Positions 1 to 11,003 of a stretch of DNA of 64,000 nt are shown in pieces. Numbering within the stretch: the stretch's first letter is position 1; every line of letters begins with the position of its first letter. The DNA is from Melastoma dodecandrum (taxonomy: Eukaryota; Streptophyta; Magnoliopsida; Myrtales; Melastomataceae), in NCBI GenBank assembly GCA_029817715.1, contig JARUPY010000083.1:4278001-4342000 (forward strand), read 5' to 3'. A program made the translations under genes and the position numbers. The notes beneath the pieces were generated by a model. It was not told where the DNA came from. It worked only from the letters and a program-made list of their open reading frames with translations, and did not search any database.

Positions 1-1856
1 AGGTGCCCTGTGTTTTGACAGGACATGAAGAAGTATATTTCAAATAATATACTTATTTTATCATGCAGCAATCGGCTACCAGAGGCTGCTCTGATGGCCC
101 GCTCATACCTTCCTAGTAAAGTTTCGGCAATAGTGGCTCTTTGGAGGAACGACCTGAAGAAGGTAGGATGGAGTTTTTCAAATATCAGATTGACATAAGC
201 TGTACTATCTAGATAGTAGCTGCTTTGCATGATTGACAATAAGAATCTTCTCAGTATTCCTTTTTCTTTATGTTGATCCTTACCTAGGAAAAAACCTATG
301 GTCTTTTTCCTTCCATTTCATATTATTTCAATTGTTATGTTGGGTATTTGTCATTGGCTAAATAAAAGACCATGGTTATTAGTTACTGACAATTTATCAG
401 TTCATCTTTGAAAGGCCTTGCTATCTTTCAATTTTAGTTGCGAGCTGGTGTGAATGAATAATAATAAAAGGTACTTTGCAGGTAAATCCTAAGGCCGCGG
501 AATCTCTAGCTGATCCTGAAGAGTATCCAAATTTATTTGACGATTGGCAAGTTGCCCTTTCTGTTGAATCTAAGGTTTTTGAGAGCAGGTAATCATGATC
601 CGTTGCTTCTTGACATGTATCTCGTATTGTGTAATTATCTGTCTCGCCTTTATCTGTTGTCTGATCTAGCTTTCCCAAGGGAGGCTTCAAATTTAACTTA
701 CTCAAGACTGTTGTTGATGATCAAAGGGGCTAGGAGCCCTTATGGTACCAACCTATTCCAATATTCAAGGTGCCAGGCGAAGCATTTACCTGACCGAAAA
801 AAGACACAAACCTCAAAATATGTTGACAATCTAACATGGAAAACATATCTAGAGGAGAAACGCAGAGTTCTTCTTATGGTCATATCCTGTTGTCTAATTT
901 TGAGGGATTAAAGAGCAATCCTTTACACTGCTGCACAAGTACAGAATAGGGGTTTGCCTCAGCATACTGTCTTTAAAGTCAAACATTGTCGGCTGAATTA
1001 TCTTTCTTTAACTAAGTCCAAAGCTACCTATATTCTATCGAATACTTTCATGTTCTATATAGTAAATTTTGTCTGGAGGCAAATTAAAATAAAAAATTAC
1101 AATGCAGACAGCCTTAGATAACACAAACAACTAAAAGATAGCTCCACAAAATTACAGTAAAAGTCGAAAAAGCATTACAGTAAAAGTCGAAAAAGCAAGG
1201 CAGAGATTGAGAGGCAGTTGCCTTTCTGACCTGGCGCCTTTTACCAGGCGAGCACCTTTGGTGCTTAAGATAACACTCTGGGGAATTGATGCTTGTGTTT
1301 TCAGCAAAGATTCTGAAACTCTTGCTCTATAGCGTTTGTTATCATTTACTTTTACATTATAGCCATATTCAACCTACATATGCCATGTGATGCATTGCAG
1401 GGGTGTGTTTCCTCCTTCGGAAGAGTATGCCAGGCTCTCTAATAGGTCAACCACTACTCTTGTTGAGGCTTTCAGAAACATGCAAGTGGAGGAAGATCAC
1501 GAGCCACTTGAAAATGGCAACGTTCCTCATGAGGTATAATTTATTCAAAATCTCAGTAGCTTTATTATTAACAAGAAATATACAGTCTTTTAAACTTAGT
1601 TTTTGCTCATATCATTGGGGAATAATCTGTTAAGTATTGCAGCTGCCTGAGTTATGCTTTCTGCTTGTTTGTGCAGGAAGCCAGAACGCATGACCACCAT
1701 GAAGAGGAACATGAAGAAGCAGAAGAAGAAGAATGCCATGATCAAGAAGGAGCCATTGTCGTAGATGCAGATTCAAATGACGGCACCATTCTTGTTAATG
1801 GTAACGAAGCTGAAGAAGAGTGGGGTACGAATAACCAAGGAACTGCGTCGGCCTAA
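1..1856 (+). CDS. COPB2: Coatomer subunit beta' (beta'-COP), 3' end
   Basis: C-terminal part of beta'-COP, a WD40/alpha-solenoid subunit of the COPI coat that drives Golgi-to-ER and intra-Golgi vesicle transport. The gene starts upstream of the window. Coding pieces are 1-2 (last two bases of an exon), 69-162, 482-588, 1401-1533 and 1677-1856. All junctions are GT-AG and phases agree; the first intron, 66 bp, is very short. The translated pieces include RLPEAALMARSYLPSKVSAI and NPKAAESLADPEEYPNLFDD, which are hallmark plant beta'-COP segments. They are followed by the usual acidic Glu/His-rich tail ending in EEEWGTNNQGTASA. The stop is TAA at 1854-1856. A second splice choice near the end is listed separately. 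Family assignment is secure from these conserved blocks; which plant paralogue it is cannot be told. Confidence 0.93.
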
Positions 1857-3355
1857 AAGCAATTTGGTTGGGCTGGTGTGGAAATCCAAATTTTGTCAAC
1901 TGGTGATTAATTAATTCTAAATTGCTACTTGTTTTTCTGTTGATCCACATTGAGTGGCTTTAACATGTTGAGATATAATACATGCTATTAGAAATTAGAG
2001 ATTTCGTGGAATCTGCATTACCTGTCATCACAGGTCGACGAATCTCAAGATTCTACTGGGTTTTTAAAACATATTTAGAACCAGGATATCCGAAGTTTGA
2101 GACACTCTTTTTGTATTATTATGTATTGATGTAACCTTAAGAACATTCACTTAGGTGAATAAGCTAACTTGCAGTCAAGGTATGTGCATTACGTCCTGGT
2201 GCAGTACAATTTTAGCTTGGAGTTCAGACTTAAGCATAATTTTCCAAGTTATACATCATTTTATCAGAAGTGCTTGCTCGTAGACATTTTGTCTCTTGGA
2301 TTTGTGTCGATGAATACTTTTTCTTTTTCTTTTTGGGTAATGGAGATACAATAGCTAAATTAAGTTGAAGTACAAACATCTGAGTCTCTTCCAAACATGG
2401 AATGTCCCTATGCAAAAGGTGGGTGGGTGACTGAATAAGGAGAAAAAAAGGTAGCCATACTTTTTTCTGCATCGTTGCTACTCCCGGAATTTGTACTAGC
2501 TTTGTTACAATGAAATCTGCTTGCATGTAGCATGAGCAGAGATAGTAAATGATTGACAGACATATCTTCTGTCATCTTTTGCTATTCATATTACTGGTCT
2601 GTTTCCTAATACATATTTGTTTCTGCTTCTGGGCAGTTCTCACCCCAAGTCAATAGGTTTCCGTCTCAAGAGAACCAGTTCTGGCTTACATTTTTCGGCT
2701 CTTAAGGTGAGATGGTTTCACTCAACCCTGTTTTATTTGGTGATCGTTGGCTGCTTGATTATCTTGGTCAGAAAAATCAAATACCTATATCTATATAATT
2801 ACAAACAAGAACAAAAGAGAACTGCTGGTGTGGCTTACAGCTTCATCGAACTGCTCCTTCAGTTGATGTGGGGATTTCCTTCTTTTCCTTTTTACTGATT
2901 TTGATCGATCCAAACACACTGTTTGCTCCCTGATGTTGCAGGTTCTTTTCTCGAAGAGGTCATCAAGTGTCGATTACCTCTTTCTTTTGCGGGAGGACGC
3001 AACAAATATTTTAGCGAATTGAGTTTTTTTTTTTATCTTTTGGATCCCTGAAATATCATTTAAAAGCTCTAGCATTTTAGGTTTGGCTTTTCATTTTGTC
3101 CACCTGTCATAATATTTTCTTTCGCTGCGGGTTAATCATTTATTTTCTTTTCCTTTTCACCTGTGTAAGGCCGAATCCAGGTTAGTGTGATAATTGATTT
3201 ACAGGTAGAGAGGGTAGTGATGTTTGGAAGTCATATATAGTTTATTACGGGATGTACCCCAAGTTTTAGAGCTGCTGTTGAATAAATGAGTCCTACTTAA
3301 TCACCCTGCGTTGGCTCTTTCTTGCGATACGAGGGAATGCTGCTATTGAATAAAT
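1857..3355. other. 3' UTR, alternative-exon introns and spacer after the coatomer gene
   Basis: Apart from the alternative exon at 2637-2656 I see no coding sequence. The stretch is T-rich and intron-like. It ends with a direct repeat: a segment around GATACGAGGGAATGCTGCT with TTGAATAAATGA occurs at about 3275-3355 and recurs in part after 3860. The later copy lies beyond the MITE at 3356-3859. Confidence 0.5.
2637..2656 (+). CDS. COPB2: Alternative last coding exon of the coatomer beta' gene
   Basis: A donor (TGGG|GTACGA, exon end 1824) lies inside the terminal exon of the beta'-COP gene. If it is spliced to the acceptor GGGCAG|TTCT (exon start 2637), the reading frame continues as W-VLTPSQ and stops at TAG 2654-2656. 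This replaces the GTNNQGTASA tail. As I recall, short tails of the VLTP type are annotated on plant beta'-COP isoforms, so a real alternative terminal exon is likely. Transcribed sequence may continue to a further donor (AAG|GTGAGA at 2707/2708) and an acceptor near 2941. No expression evidence is available here. Confidence 0.6.
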
Positions 3356-3859
3356 GAGTTTTGTTTCTTAATGACGTCATTTGACAAAATATTTCGTCAA
3401 ATGATGTATTAATGAAAATAATTTGCGAACTAACTCACCAAAGTCGGTCTTTGTAAGGCCGATTTCCATCCTCAAGGAAGTCGGCCATACAAAGGCCGAC
3501 TTTTCTACACTTCGTAAAAAAAAAAATTCACACGAAGAAAGTCGGCCTTACAAAGGCCGACTTCCTCACTTACCCTTTTTTTTAAGACAAAAAAAATATT
3601 TAATAAAGGCCGATTTCCCTTAGGCAATTTTTTTTTTTTAATTCGAAGGCAAAAAAAAAATTAACACGAGGAAGTCGGCCTTTGTAAGGCCGACTTCCGT
3701 TCTGGAAAACCGAAATCGGCCTTACAAAGGCCGACTTTCTTGTGAACCGAAGTCGGCCTTTGGAAGGCCGATTTTGGTGGGTTAGTTAGCGAATTATTTT
3801 TATTAATATGTCATTTGACGAAATATTTTACCAAATTACGTCATCGAGGAACAAAGCTC
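3356..3859. mobile_element. Mutator-type MITE with long TIRs and internal palindromes
   Basis: The two ends are inverted repeats of about 90 bp. The left end starts GAGTTTTGTTTCTTAATGAC and the reverse complement of the right end starts GAGCTTTGTTCCTCGATGAC; both then run through TTTGACAAAATATTTCGTCA-like sequence to CCACCAAA. The element is flanked by an 11-bp target duplication with one mismatch: ATTGAATAAAT at 3345-3355 and GTTGAATAAAT at 3860-3870. Long TIRs beginning with G and a 9-11 bp duplication are the signature of MULE-derived MITEs. The interior has no ORF of note. It is built from about six copies of a palindrome, GTCGGCCTTTGTAAGGCCGAC and variants, separated by A/T-rich spacers. 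It sits between two genes, just upstream of the MLN51-like gene. Confidence 0.8.
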
Positions 3860-4137
3860 GTTGAATAAATGAATCCTACTTTTTGTGATACGAGGGAATG
3901 CTGCTCTCCCCCGATTGCGAGAGTTAGTTATCTGATTTGGACAGGGCACCGATTGCTTCTCCTAAGATAATAACGACTGTAAACATACGTCAGCAGCCAC
4001 GTCATGCTACCTATGCCAAGTACCCCCGCATCCAAATCCCGGTCTTCTTTCTCTCCTTATCGGATTTGCCCAGTAGCCCTGCCGAAGAGGTAACAAAACG
4101 GAAAAAGAAATCCTCCACAGCCTCGATCAGGGAGGGG

Positions 4138-7100
4138 ATGACCCAGAGGGACGATGACCCGGACTACGAGAGTGATCCTGAGGAGACTCAGGGATCCCTC
4201 ATCATGCGGCGTAGGAGGGCCGCCAGCGACGACGAGGAAGATCGGGTGGCGGCCGATGGAGGGAGGATGGAGGAGGGGGAAGGGGATCAGGTGAAACGCG
4301 TCGTCAGGTTTCAGTCTGACGAGTCTGAAGGCGAGGGGGCTGCCCTGGAGTATGACGACGATGATGAAGAGGAGTATCATTCGCAGGAAGGATATGGGGA
4401 AGGCGAGGTCGGTTACCGTGAGGATGGCGTGGAGGTGGTTGATGGCGGGGTTGTTTTGCCTTTGGTCGTTCAAAATGATAGGGTGATTGACGGAGACGGT
4501 TTGGAGAATGTTGAGGGGAGTGCTAGGGAAGAGGCTGGGGATACGAGTGCCGCGAAGGATGTGGCTGGTGAGTGGGGGCAGGATCGGGGAGAAGAGGAGG
4601 AGGAAGAGAAGCCCGAGGGGAAGAAGGAGAACGAGCCCTTTGCTGTGCCGACTGCTGGTGCATTTTATATGCATGACGATCGGTTTAGGGACAATGTGGG
4701 TGGGAGGAACAGGTGAGAACCCAATGTCAGTGTGACGATCAGTTCATTTTCTAGGAATTTTTACTGGCTGTCTAGTTGGGCTGGACACAGATCTCTCCCT
4801 CATTCTTTGGTCGTGGCTGAATAGCTGGTTCCACTGCCATGTGACTAACATGGCTAGCTGTTGTCTCCTGGTGAAATATATGTTAGGATTTGTATTGTAT
4901 TAGGGGCTTCTCTCTGTTTTCCTTTGTCACTTACCGCAATTAAATTAAGTAGTGATATGCTTATAATCCAAGGCGGAAAGCTCCCCGTTGCTCTCTCTCT
5001 TTCGTCCGAAACAATTAATGCAGTAAATAGGGTGTTGATGGATTTTTGACGTTGTCAAATTTGGTGGGAATTCCTTAGTATTTTGTTCTTTATGATGATG
5101 GAGTTAGTTATTTTATCACCAGTATTCTATATTTTCTGTCTTGTCTTTGTTTGTAAGCTTTTTGGTCGGGAAATTCCTCAGAAACTTCAACGTCCTATCT
5201 TGTTCTTCAAATTTGCTGTAATTGGATGGTTTGCATTCTTTTGTTTACACTTTATGTGTCCTCTCTAGGAGGATTTTTGGTGGCAGGAAGCTCTGGGAGT
5301 CAAAAGACAATAGAAAATGGGGCCATGACAAATATGAGGAGATGACAATTCAGGAAAGGCGTAATGACCAGGTCAGAATGCCCTACTGACCTTAATGCAC
5401 AAAAGGGTCATTTCTTTGTGGTTATACTTGCATTTGTATGCTCCTCTCGTTTTGTGCTCCTTCTGAAAATACTTCCTGCAGAGGAGGAAGGGAAAAGGAA
5501 ATTATCGTGGACGTGGTAGAAATCATCCCAGAGCATATGGGGAAAAAAGCTACGACAACAACCATAACGTTGCAATCACCAATACTAGAAATCCAAATCA
5601 AGTAGCTAGAAGTGTGAGAGGGAGAGGGCCTAGAAGGTATGAGGCTTCTTTTAGGAAAGGCAGCCAGGCCCCTTCAAATCAAATTAAACAGTGAGTATTC
5701 GAGTGACTGTGCTGGCCTTAATTTATATGCGGCAGAGCCGACAATTGTGTGCTTACATGACTGCCAATTCAATTGATCCAGGAAGACCTCAGAGGAATCT
5801 TTACAGGAAAATGTCGAGCAATCAGTTGTATCCTCCACAAATAGGGAATCCAATGCTGCTCTTGCAAAGATGCAGACATTGGCATCTAACTTGAATTCTT
5901 CTTCTCCACCTTTCTATCCATCCAGCTCATCTAGCAAGGACGGATATTCAGCACAGAGAAAGGATGCACAATTGGGTACCGCCAGTCAGATCAACCGTTC
6001 CACTGTCGTTGATGATAATTTCTCTGTGCCTGAGCTAAATTCCCCGTCACGAGGAAAGAATGTATCCACTTCCATTGGCGTAGAGAAGCTTTCCATGGAT
6101 GATTCATTTGCTGTGATAGCTGGAAAACCTTTGAGCCCTATGCCTGTTGCCGCTGTCAATGGTTCTCAATCTCTTCATAATCAGAATAGGTTTCAAACAC
6201 AAGGAAGGGCTGCAGTTTTTCCCGTTGATACCATGTCTTATCAACTGAATTCTCTGGGTCCTGTTGGCAGAGCGTCTCCAGCCATGCAAGTGAATTTTGA
6301 TCAGAAATGTTCGATGTCCAACAGAATCCATGCTGCTGCTCAGCAATCAGGACAGCATGCTGGTGGTGGGCGAAACAGTTCACCATCAAAAGTGCCTGCA
6401 TCTGCAAACTCTTATGAAGTAGTGGATGCCGAATCTCCCACTGATTCAAGTGAGCTTTCTGGATCTTTCGTTCCAAAAGGGAAGTCTCCGATTCAAGGAA
6501 GCGGGAGAGGCTCAGTCATCTACAGCGGACCTCCTGTCGTGGGATCTGGTGGAAATGCTGGCGGGGATCAAAACTTCCCTGGTACACCTGCCTTCCTACC
6601 TGGTGAGGATATTTGCATAATGTAATCTCTCCTTCGAGATATTAGAATTGGATGATATGTGAAGATACTCAGTTCAGTTTGATTCCCTGTGTAATTTAAC
6701 TTGGATGGAACAAGTTCCATCCTGTTTGGGTAACAACTGCAGTGATGTAGTTAAAAAGAAACGTGTCTTGCTGAAAAAGTTGTAATGTACATGTGAAGCG
6801 GACTGGAAAAGGAAATGTTATGTGTATATCGTTTCTGGTAGGACCTTCATATTGACAGCAGTCTCTTTTTTAAATTGTTTAGAGTCATGCAGTTTGGTCG
6901 TCAGCATTCTGGTGGTCTTGGACTTCCTGCAGTTGGCATGGCATTTCCAGGTTATGTTGCCCAGCCTCAGCTTGACATGGGTAATTCCGAGATGACATGG
7001 TACAGCATGTTTTTTCCTTAATGCCTGTGTCCTTGTGATTTCCAGTCTTTTAACTTTAGATATCCTTCATGTGCTTCAATTCGTTATTTTCACCAGTACC

Positions 7101-7999
7101 ATCCGTTCTAGGGTTTCATTTGGAAAGTTTTCCCAAAGAAATTTGTTATTCTCCTATTCCCCGGTTACTATGCTTCCCGTTGACTAGTATTTCCTTGTCC
7201 AAGTTTGTAATTGAAGTTGCTGATATCTATAATTTATGATTGGTCATTCGTTCTTGATTTATTGGCCTGTCATTGTCAGGTTACCAGTCCTAACAGGAGC
7301 TGCTGGAGCATTAGGTGCTGCATATTGCTCTCCTTATATCACCATCGATGGTTCTTATCACTCCCCGTCTGGACAGACAACAACGACCAGTAGTTCAAGG
7401 TCCTTCTGGGACATATGATCTTACCCATTGTTTTGGATTTTGGTTGCATCTACCTTATTTGGCAATGGAACATAATTGGGATCCTTCCTTCGTGTTGGTT
7501 ACCTCTAATAATTCTAGCGATGTCGTTTGCATGGAATATTCTCTGTTGATCTTTAATGACTAAAGCATCAGATGTCTTATGCTTGCATATGTTCTCGGGC
7601 GAGGATTATAGCGACTGATTTTTCTGTATTCTCTTGTTGGATAATCTGACCTGGTTTCTCTTTTCCTGAAGCAAGGAAAGCCATTCAAATAAACCTAATA
7701 ATGGGTGGAAGCCTGCTCAAAGACCTGGTACTGGAAGAGCTTGCCCATAGTTCCCCTTGGTCTGTTATGATCATGAAAAATGATTTTTCATGATATTGAT
7801 ATTGAAAGTTCTTTGAATGCAGAACTTTTGAATGAGGATAATGGACAGCGTCAGAATAAGCCTCGGAGGTGAGTTTTATAAATTATACGGGTAGTGTGGC
7901 TGTGAGATTCCTGACAATGCTTGTCTACTTGATGCTCTTTTGGTGGATCTAACTTTTGTCTGCCAATGCAGATATTCAGAGATGAATTTTGGACAGTGA
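4138..7999 (+). CDS. MLN51: MLN51/Barentsz-like exon junction complex protein
   Basis: Plant homologue of MLN51 (CASC3/Barentsz), the core exon-junction-complex subunit that clamps eIF4A-III on spliced mRNA. Nine exons, all GT-AG and in phase: 4138-4712, 5269-5371, 5482-5690, 5782-6602, 6885-6999, 7280-7399, 7672-7727, 7823-7868, 7972-7999; 690 aa. The N-terminal third is acidic and starts MTQRDDDPDYESDPEE. The SELOR/Btz core is spread over exons 1-3: PFAVPTAGAFYMHDDRF, FGGRKLWESKDNRKWGHDKY and an RG-rich stretch YRGRGRNHPR. The rest is low-complexity Ser/Gln/Gly. I chose ATG 4138 over the in-frame ATG at 3937 because plant family members begin with the DPDYESDPEE-type segment. The upstream 67 codons look like 5' UTR. 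The gene appears intact. Confidence 0.92.
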
Positions 8000-9423
8000 A
8001 GTGTCCCTTCCAAATCTATGCAATTAGATGGGATTGCTCAAAGGTTATGAACATGGACCATCCGCTGATCCAACCTATTCCTTGGCCCTTGTGATTCCAT
8101 CTTATGTGCTGAATTACTTTGGGCCAGTTCGCATTGCAATATAGACTGGTAGTTTCTCCTGGCATACTTTTATTTTACTGTTTTCCTGTGAAATCACGTC
8201 AGTTTGTTAATCCGAATACGCATGTTCGTTCTGAACTTTGGATGCCAAGTTAAATAACTTTTACACATGCTCGTACTCCGACTAACTGCAACCTCATTGT
8301 TTAACTGTAGCATTTAAAGTGGCATATGCCTGCTCACGCTGCGGTCTACTGAAGAATCTTCAAAGTGGTGTGACAGGTGGCCATTTCTTGTTTTATCGTC
8401 AGGTATGCAGAGAAAAAATGCTGCATTTGCTCTTTTACCTCTGCTGCAGTCCATCGAGTTGCTCTCATTCCTTCCCGAAGCTTCTTCTGTTCTGCAGGTT
8501 TAATTGTGCCCTGGTTTCTTTCCGCGAATTCTTCTTGGAACGGTGGGGGCGGTGATATTGTACCACGTCCATTTCCATAGCTCTGATGATATTGGACCAA
8601 CATGTAGTCTGGGAAGTTTTCTCCATGTTCCTACTTTTTTTTTTGCCCCTTATGAATCCATTCCATTCCATTCGTGTTATCTTTCCATTCCGGACGTCAT
8701 GGTAATTTTTCTTCCCTACATTTTCTTTGTAGAAAACTCCAAAAGAGGATACGTGGGGGGCTTTTGAGGTTGGCAATGTTAGGGGAGTAAACTTCTATGT
8801 TAATTGCGTGTGGCCAACAGGGCCTGAAAAAAATTTTGTAATGGTTGAGCCCGTCCAGATCTATCAGAGCCTACTTAATATTTGGGACTTTACCTCCCCG
8901 GAACATGCCTAGTTTGAGTTCATACATTGGAGATTTGTTCCTAAATGATGTTAGTCCAATTTGTCAGGGATTTATTTTCTTGGCCTTCCTTGATACGAAC
9001 AGGTTAAGGCTCTTACTTTTGTCTCTTGAGATGGAGGGGCAAAGCAATTTTTGCAGGTTTTGACAGTCGGAGGTGGTCCGGATGCCAAGCACAGGAGGAA
9101 GATCTTCTGAGGAACCAATTTGTTGAAATGGTTCGACCAAATGTCTTCTGCACCACACAGATAAATTATATGTTGTACTAGCTCATTTTGCTCTAGTCTG
9201 TCTTGTATGATCATGGTCCCATGTGAAAATTTTGCGATGAGGTGCTTCTCGTACAGTCGTAGGTTTTTGCTAGGAAATATATGGGTGGACTCATGGTTAA
9301 GCTTCTTTTTACCTTTTAATGCTTTGGCTGGCGTTATCTTTTAGACCGATTGTCCGAGAGGACTGATCGGACGGTTTATCATTGTTGATGCTGGCAAATT
9401 TTTGTAAAAGTGTGACATCCATT
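8000..9423. other. 3' UTR and spacer after the MLN51-like gene
   Basis: No convincing coding region on either strand; ORFs here are short and lack recognisable motifs. The first several hundred bases are probably 3' UTR of the MLN51-like gene. Where the transcript ends cannot be fixed by eye. Confidence 0.45.
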
Positions 9424-9623
9424 GTGGGAAGGATTGAAGGAAAACGCGTTAGTACGGTTAATGCGTGACTAGAGTGGGAAGGATTGAGTGAGGCGCGGCG
9501 TTAGGAGGCTAGGAACTTGAAGAGTGGGAAGGATTGAGTGAGGCGCGGCGTTAGGAGGCTAGGAACTTGAAGAGTGGGAAGGATTGAGTGAGGCGCGGCG
9601 TTAGGAGGTTAGGAACTTGAGAG
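9424..9623. repeat. 50-bp tandem repeat, four units
   Basis: Units begin GTGGGAAGGATTGA at 9424, 9474, 9524 and 9574, an exact 50-bp period. Units 2-4 are nearly identical and contain GAGGCGCGGCGTTAGGAGG. Unit 1 shares only its first part and is otherwise diverged. The GC-rich units stand out from the AT-rich surroundings. Confidence 0.92.
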
Positions 9624-11003
9624 AGCAGTCGCTGAAGTGGATGAATTGAGTTTGAGCAGATCCTCTTGAAAAACACTGAGGCATGTTCTAGGACATAGAT
9701 GGCTGATGACCAATATATTGCACAGAGCTGAACGGTGGATATGGGTTCTGCTGTCAACTGCAGAGAGAATGAAATGGTTTGACTTCGGCCAAATGATATG
9801 CTTGTTAGCGGCTGAAACCAATGGAACTCTTACGTCGATTGTTCCCCCTCTTCGTCCCTATACACCTAAGATATGTTTCTTAGGCGGCTGCGTGCCCTGT
9901 TGTTTCTCTACCTTTGCGAAGGAATGCTTGAGCAACTAGCATCTTAATTTTCGTAGCATGCCCTACTCTTTCCTCATCCATGAAATACCTTTCCGGATCC
10001 ATGAGGCCGAAGAAAGGTGTTGTACCGGCACCGGCTAACGGTGATTTTTCTTTCTATTTTCATATAGTACATGAACTGAACTGGTCACAAAAGCTCTGGG
10101 GAACTCCCAGGTATGTTCATAAATGAAATTCGAGAATTCCTGTGTACTTCACTTACCGCATCCTAACGTTTTCATACCTGTTTGGTGCGATATTGATCTC
10201 AGTGAGAACTCCATGTTACCTTATCTCGTTTCGTCCGAGAAGGAAGCGTGCTGCACTGGTACGGAGGAGAATTCGAGTTCGTTTATCTGTCTGTCATCCA
10301 TTACATATCGTAGTTAAGCTGAGGCTGCCTCAGGATGGATCTTTCCCTCCCTCTTGAATCTTAATCATGTCAATTAATAGACTCATACAACCTCAGGAAT
10401 TTCTCCTTCTGACCATAGCAACCATTTTGGAATAGTTTCATCCGCTGTGCAGTGAAGTCCACTCGGAACAGTCACGCATGCATAGTTACGTACGTCAACT
10501 GGATCCTAGAGGTGGCGAAATGTCACGCGTGCATATTTAAGTACGTCGACTAGATCATAGAGGGAGCTTTGTTAGTCTGGAAAATATTTCCTAAAATGAG
10601 CCAGATAGTCTCAAAATTCGTCAAATGATGCCCAGAGTCATATTTTATAAAGCCTTATTTCCTTACGAGTAGCCAATTTTCAAAAAATATTTTCACGACT
10701 AATCTAATTTTGGAACAAAAATCGATCCTAGAGGTGGCGAAAAGATTTCTTAGATCTCACGCCTTTCTCCTAATTAAATTGGGACTGGTTAGGCGATGGA
10801 TTTAATGAGCTTTGCTAAAACTTCACGTGTGGGCCTCATCTCCATCTCTTTGTTACGGAAGATAATTTAATGAACCCTCCTTTTGATCACTTATAAATGT
10901 GGTGCGTTTCTGATGCATGTTACATACATACATACAGAGTGTCTTTGAATTCATACAAAGAAGCTTATCGAGGATCGCCGAATCCATCATCGCCATATTG
11001 GTT
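9624..11003. other. Spacer upstream of the unknown six-exon gene
   Basis: I see no supported gene. Two short related segments, around CACGCRTGCATA with TACGTCRACT, occur near 10470-10500 and 10525-10555. A TATA-like TTATAAAT lies at about 10891, about 110 bp before the chosen start of the next gene. Confidence 0.4.

Noticed and set aside
3937..4137. Upstream in-frame start of the MLN51-like protein
   Set aside because: The extra 67 residues are unlike the family N-terminus, and the ATG at 4138 precedes the conserved segment.
4057..4674. 205-codon minus-strand ORF opposite the MLN51-like exon 1
   Set aside because: Shadow of the acidic coding exon on the other strand.
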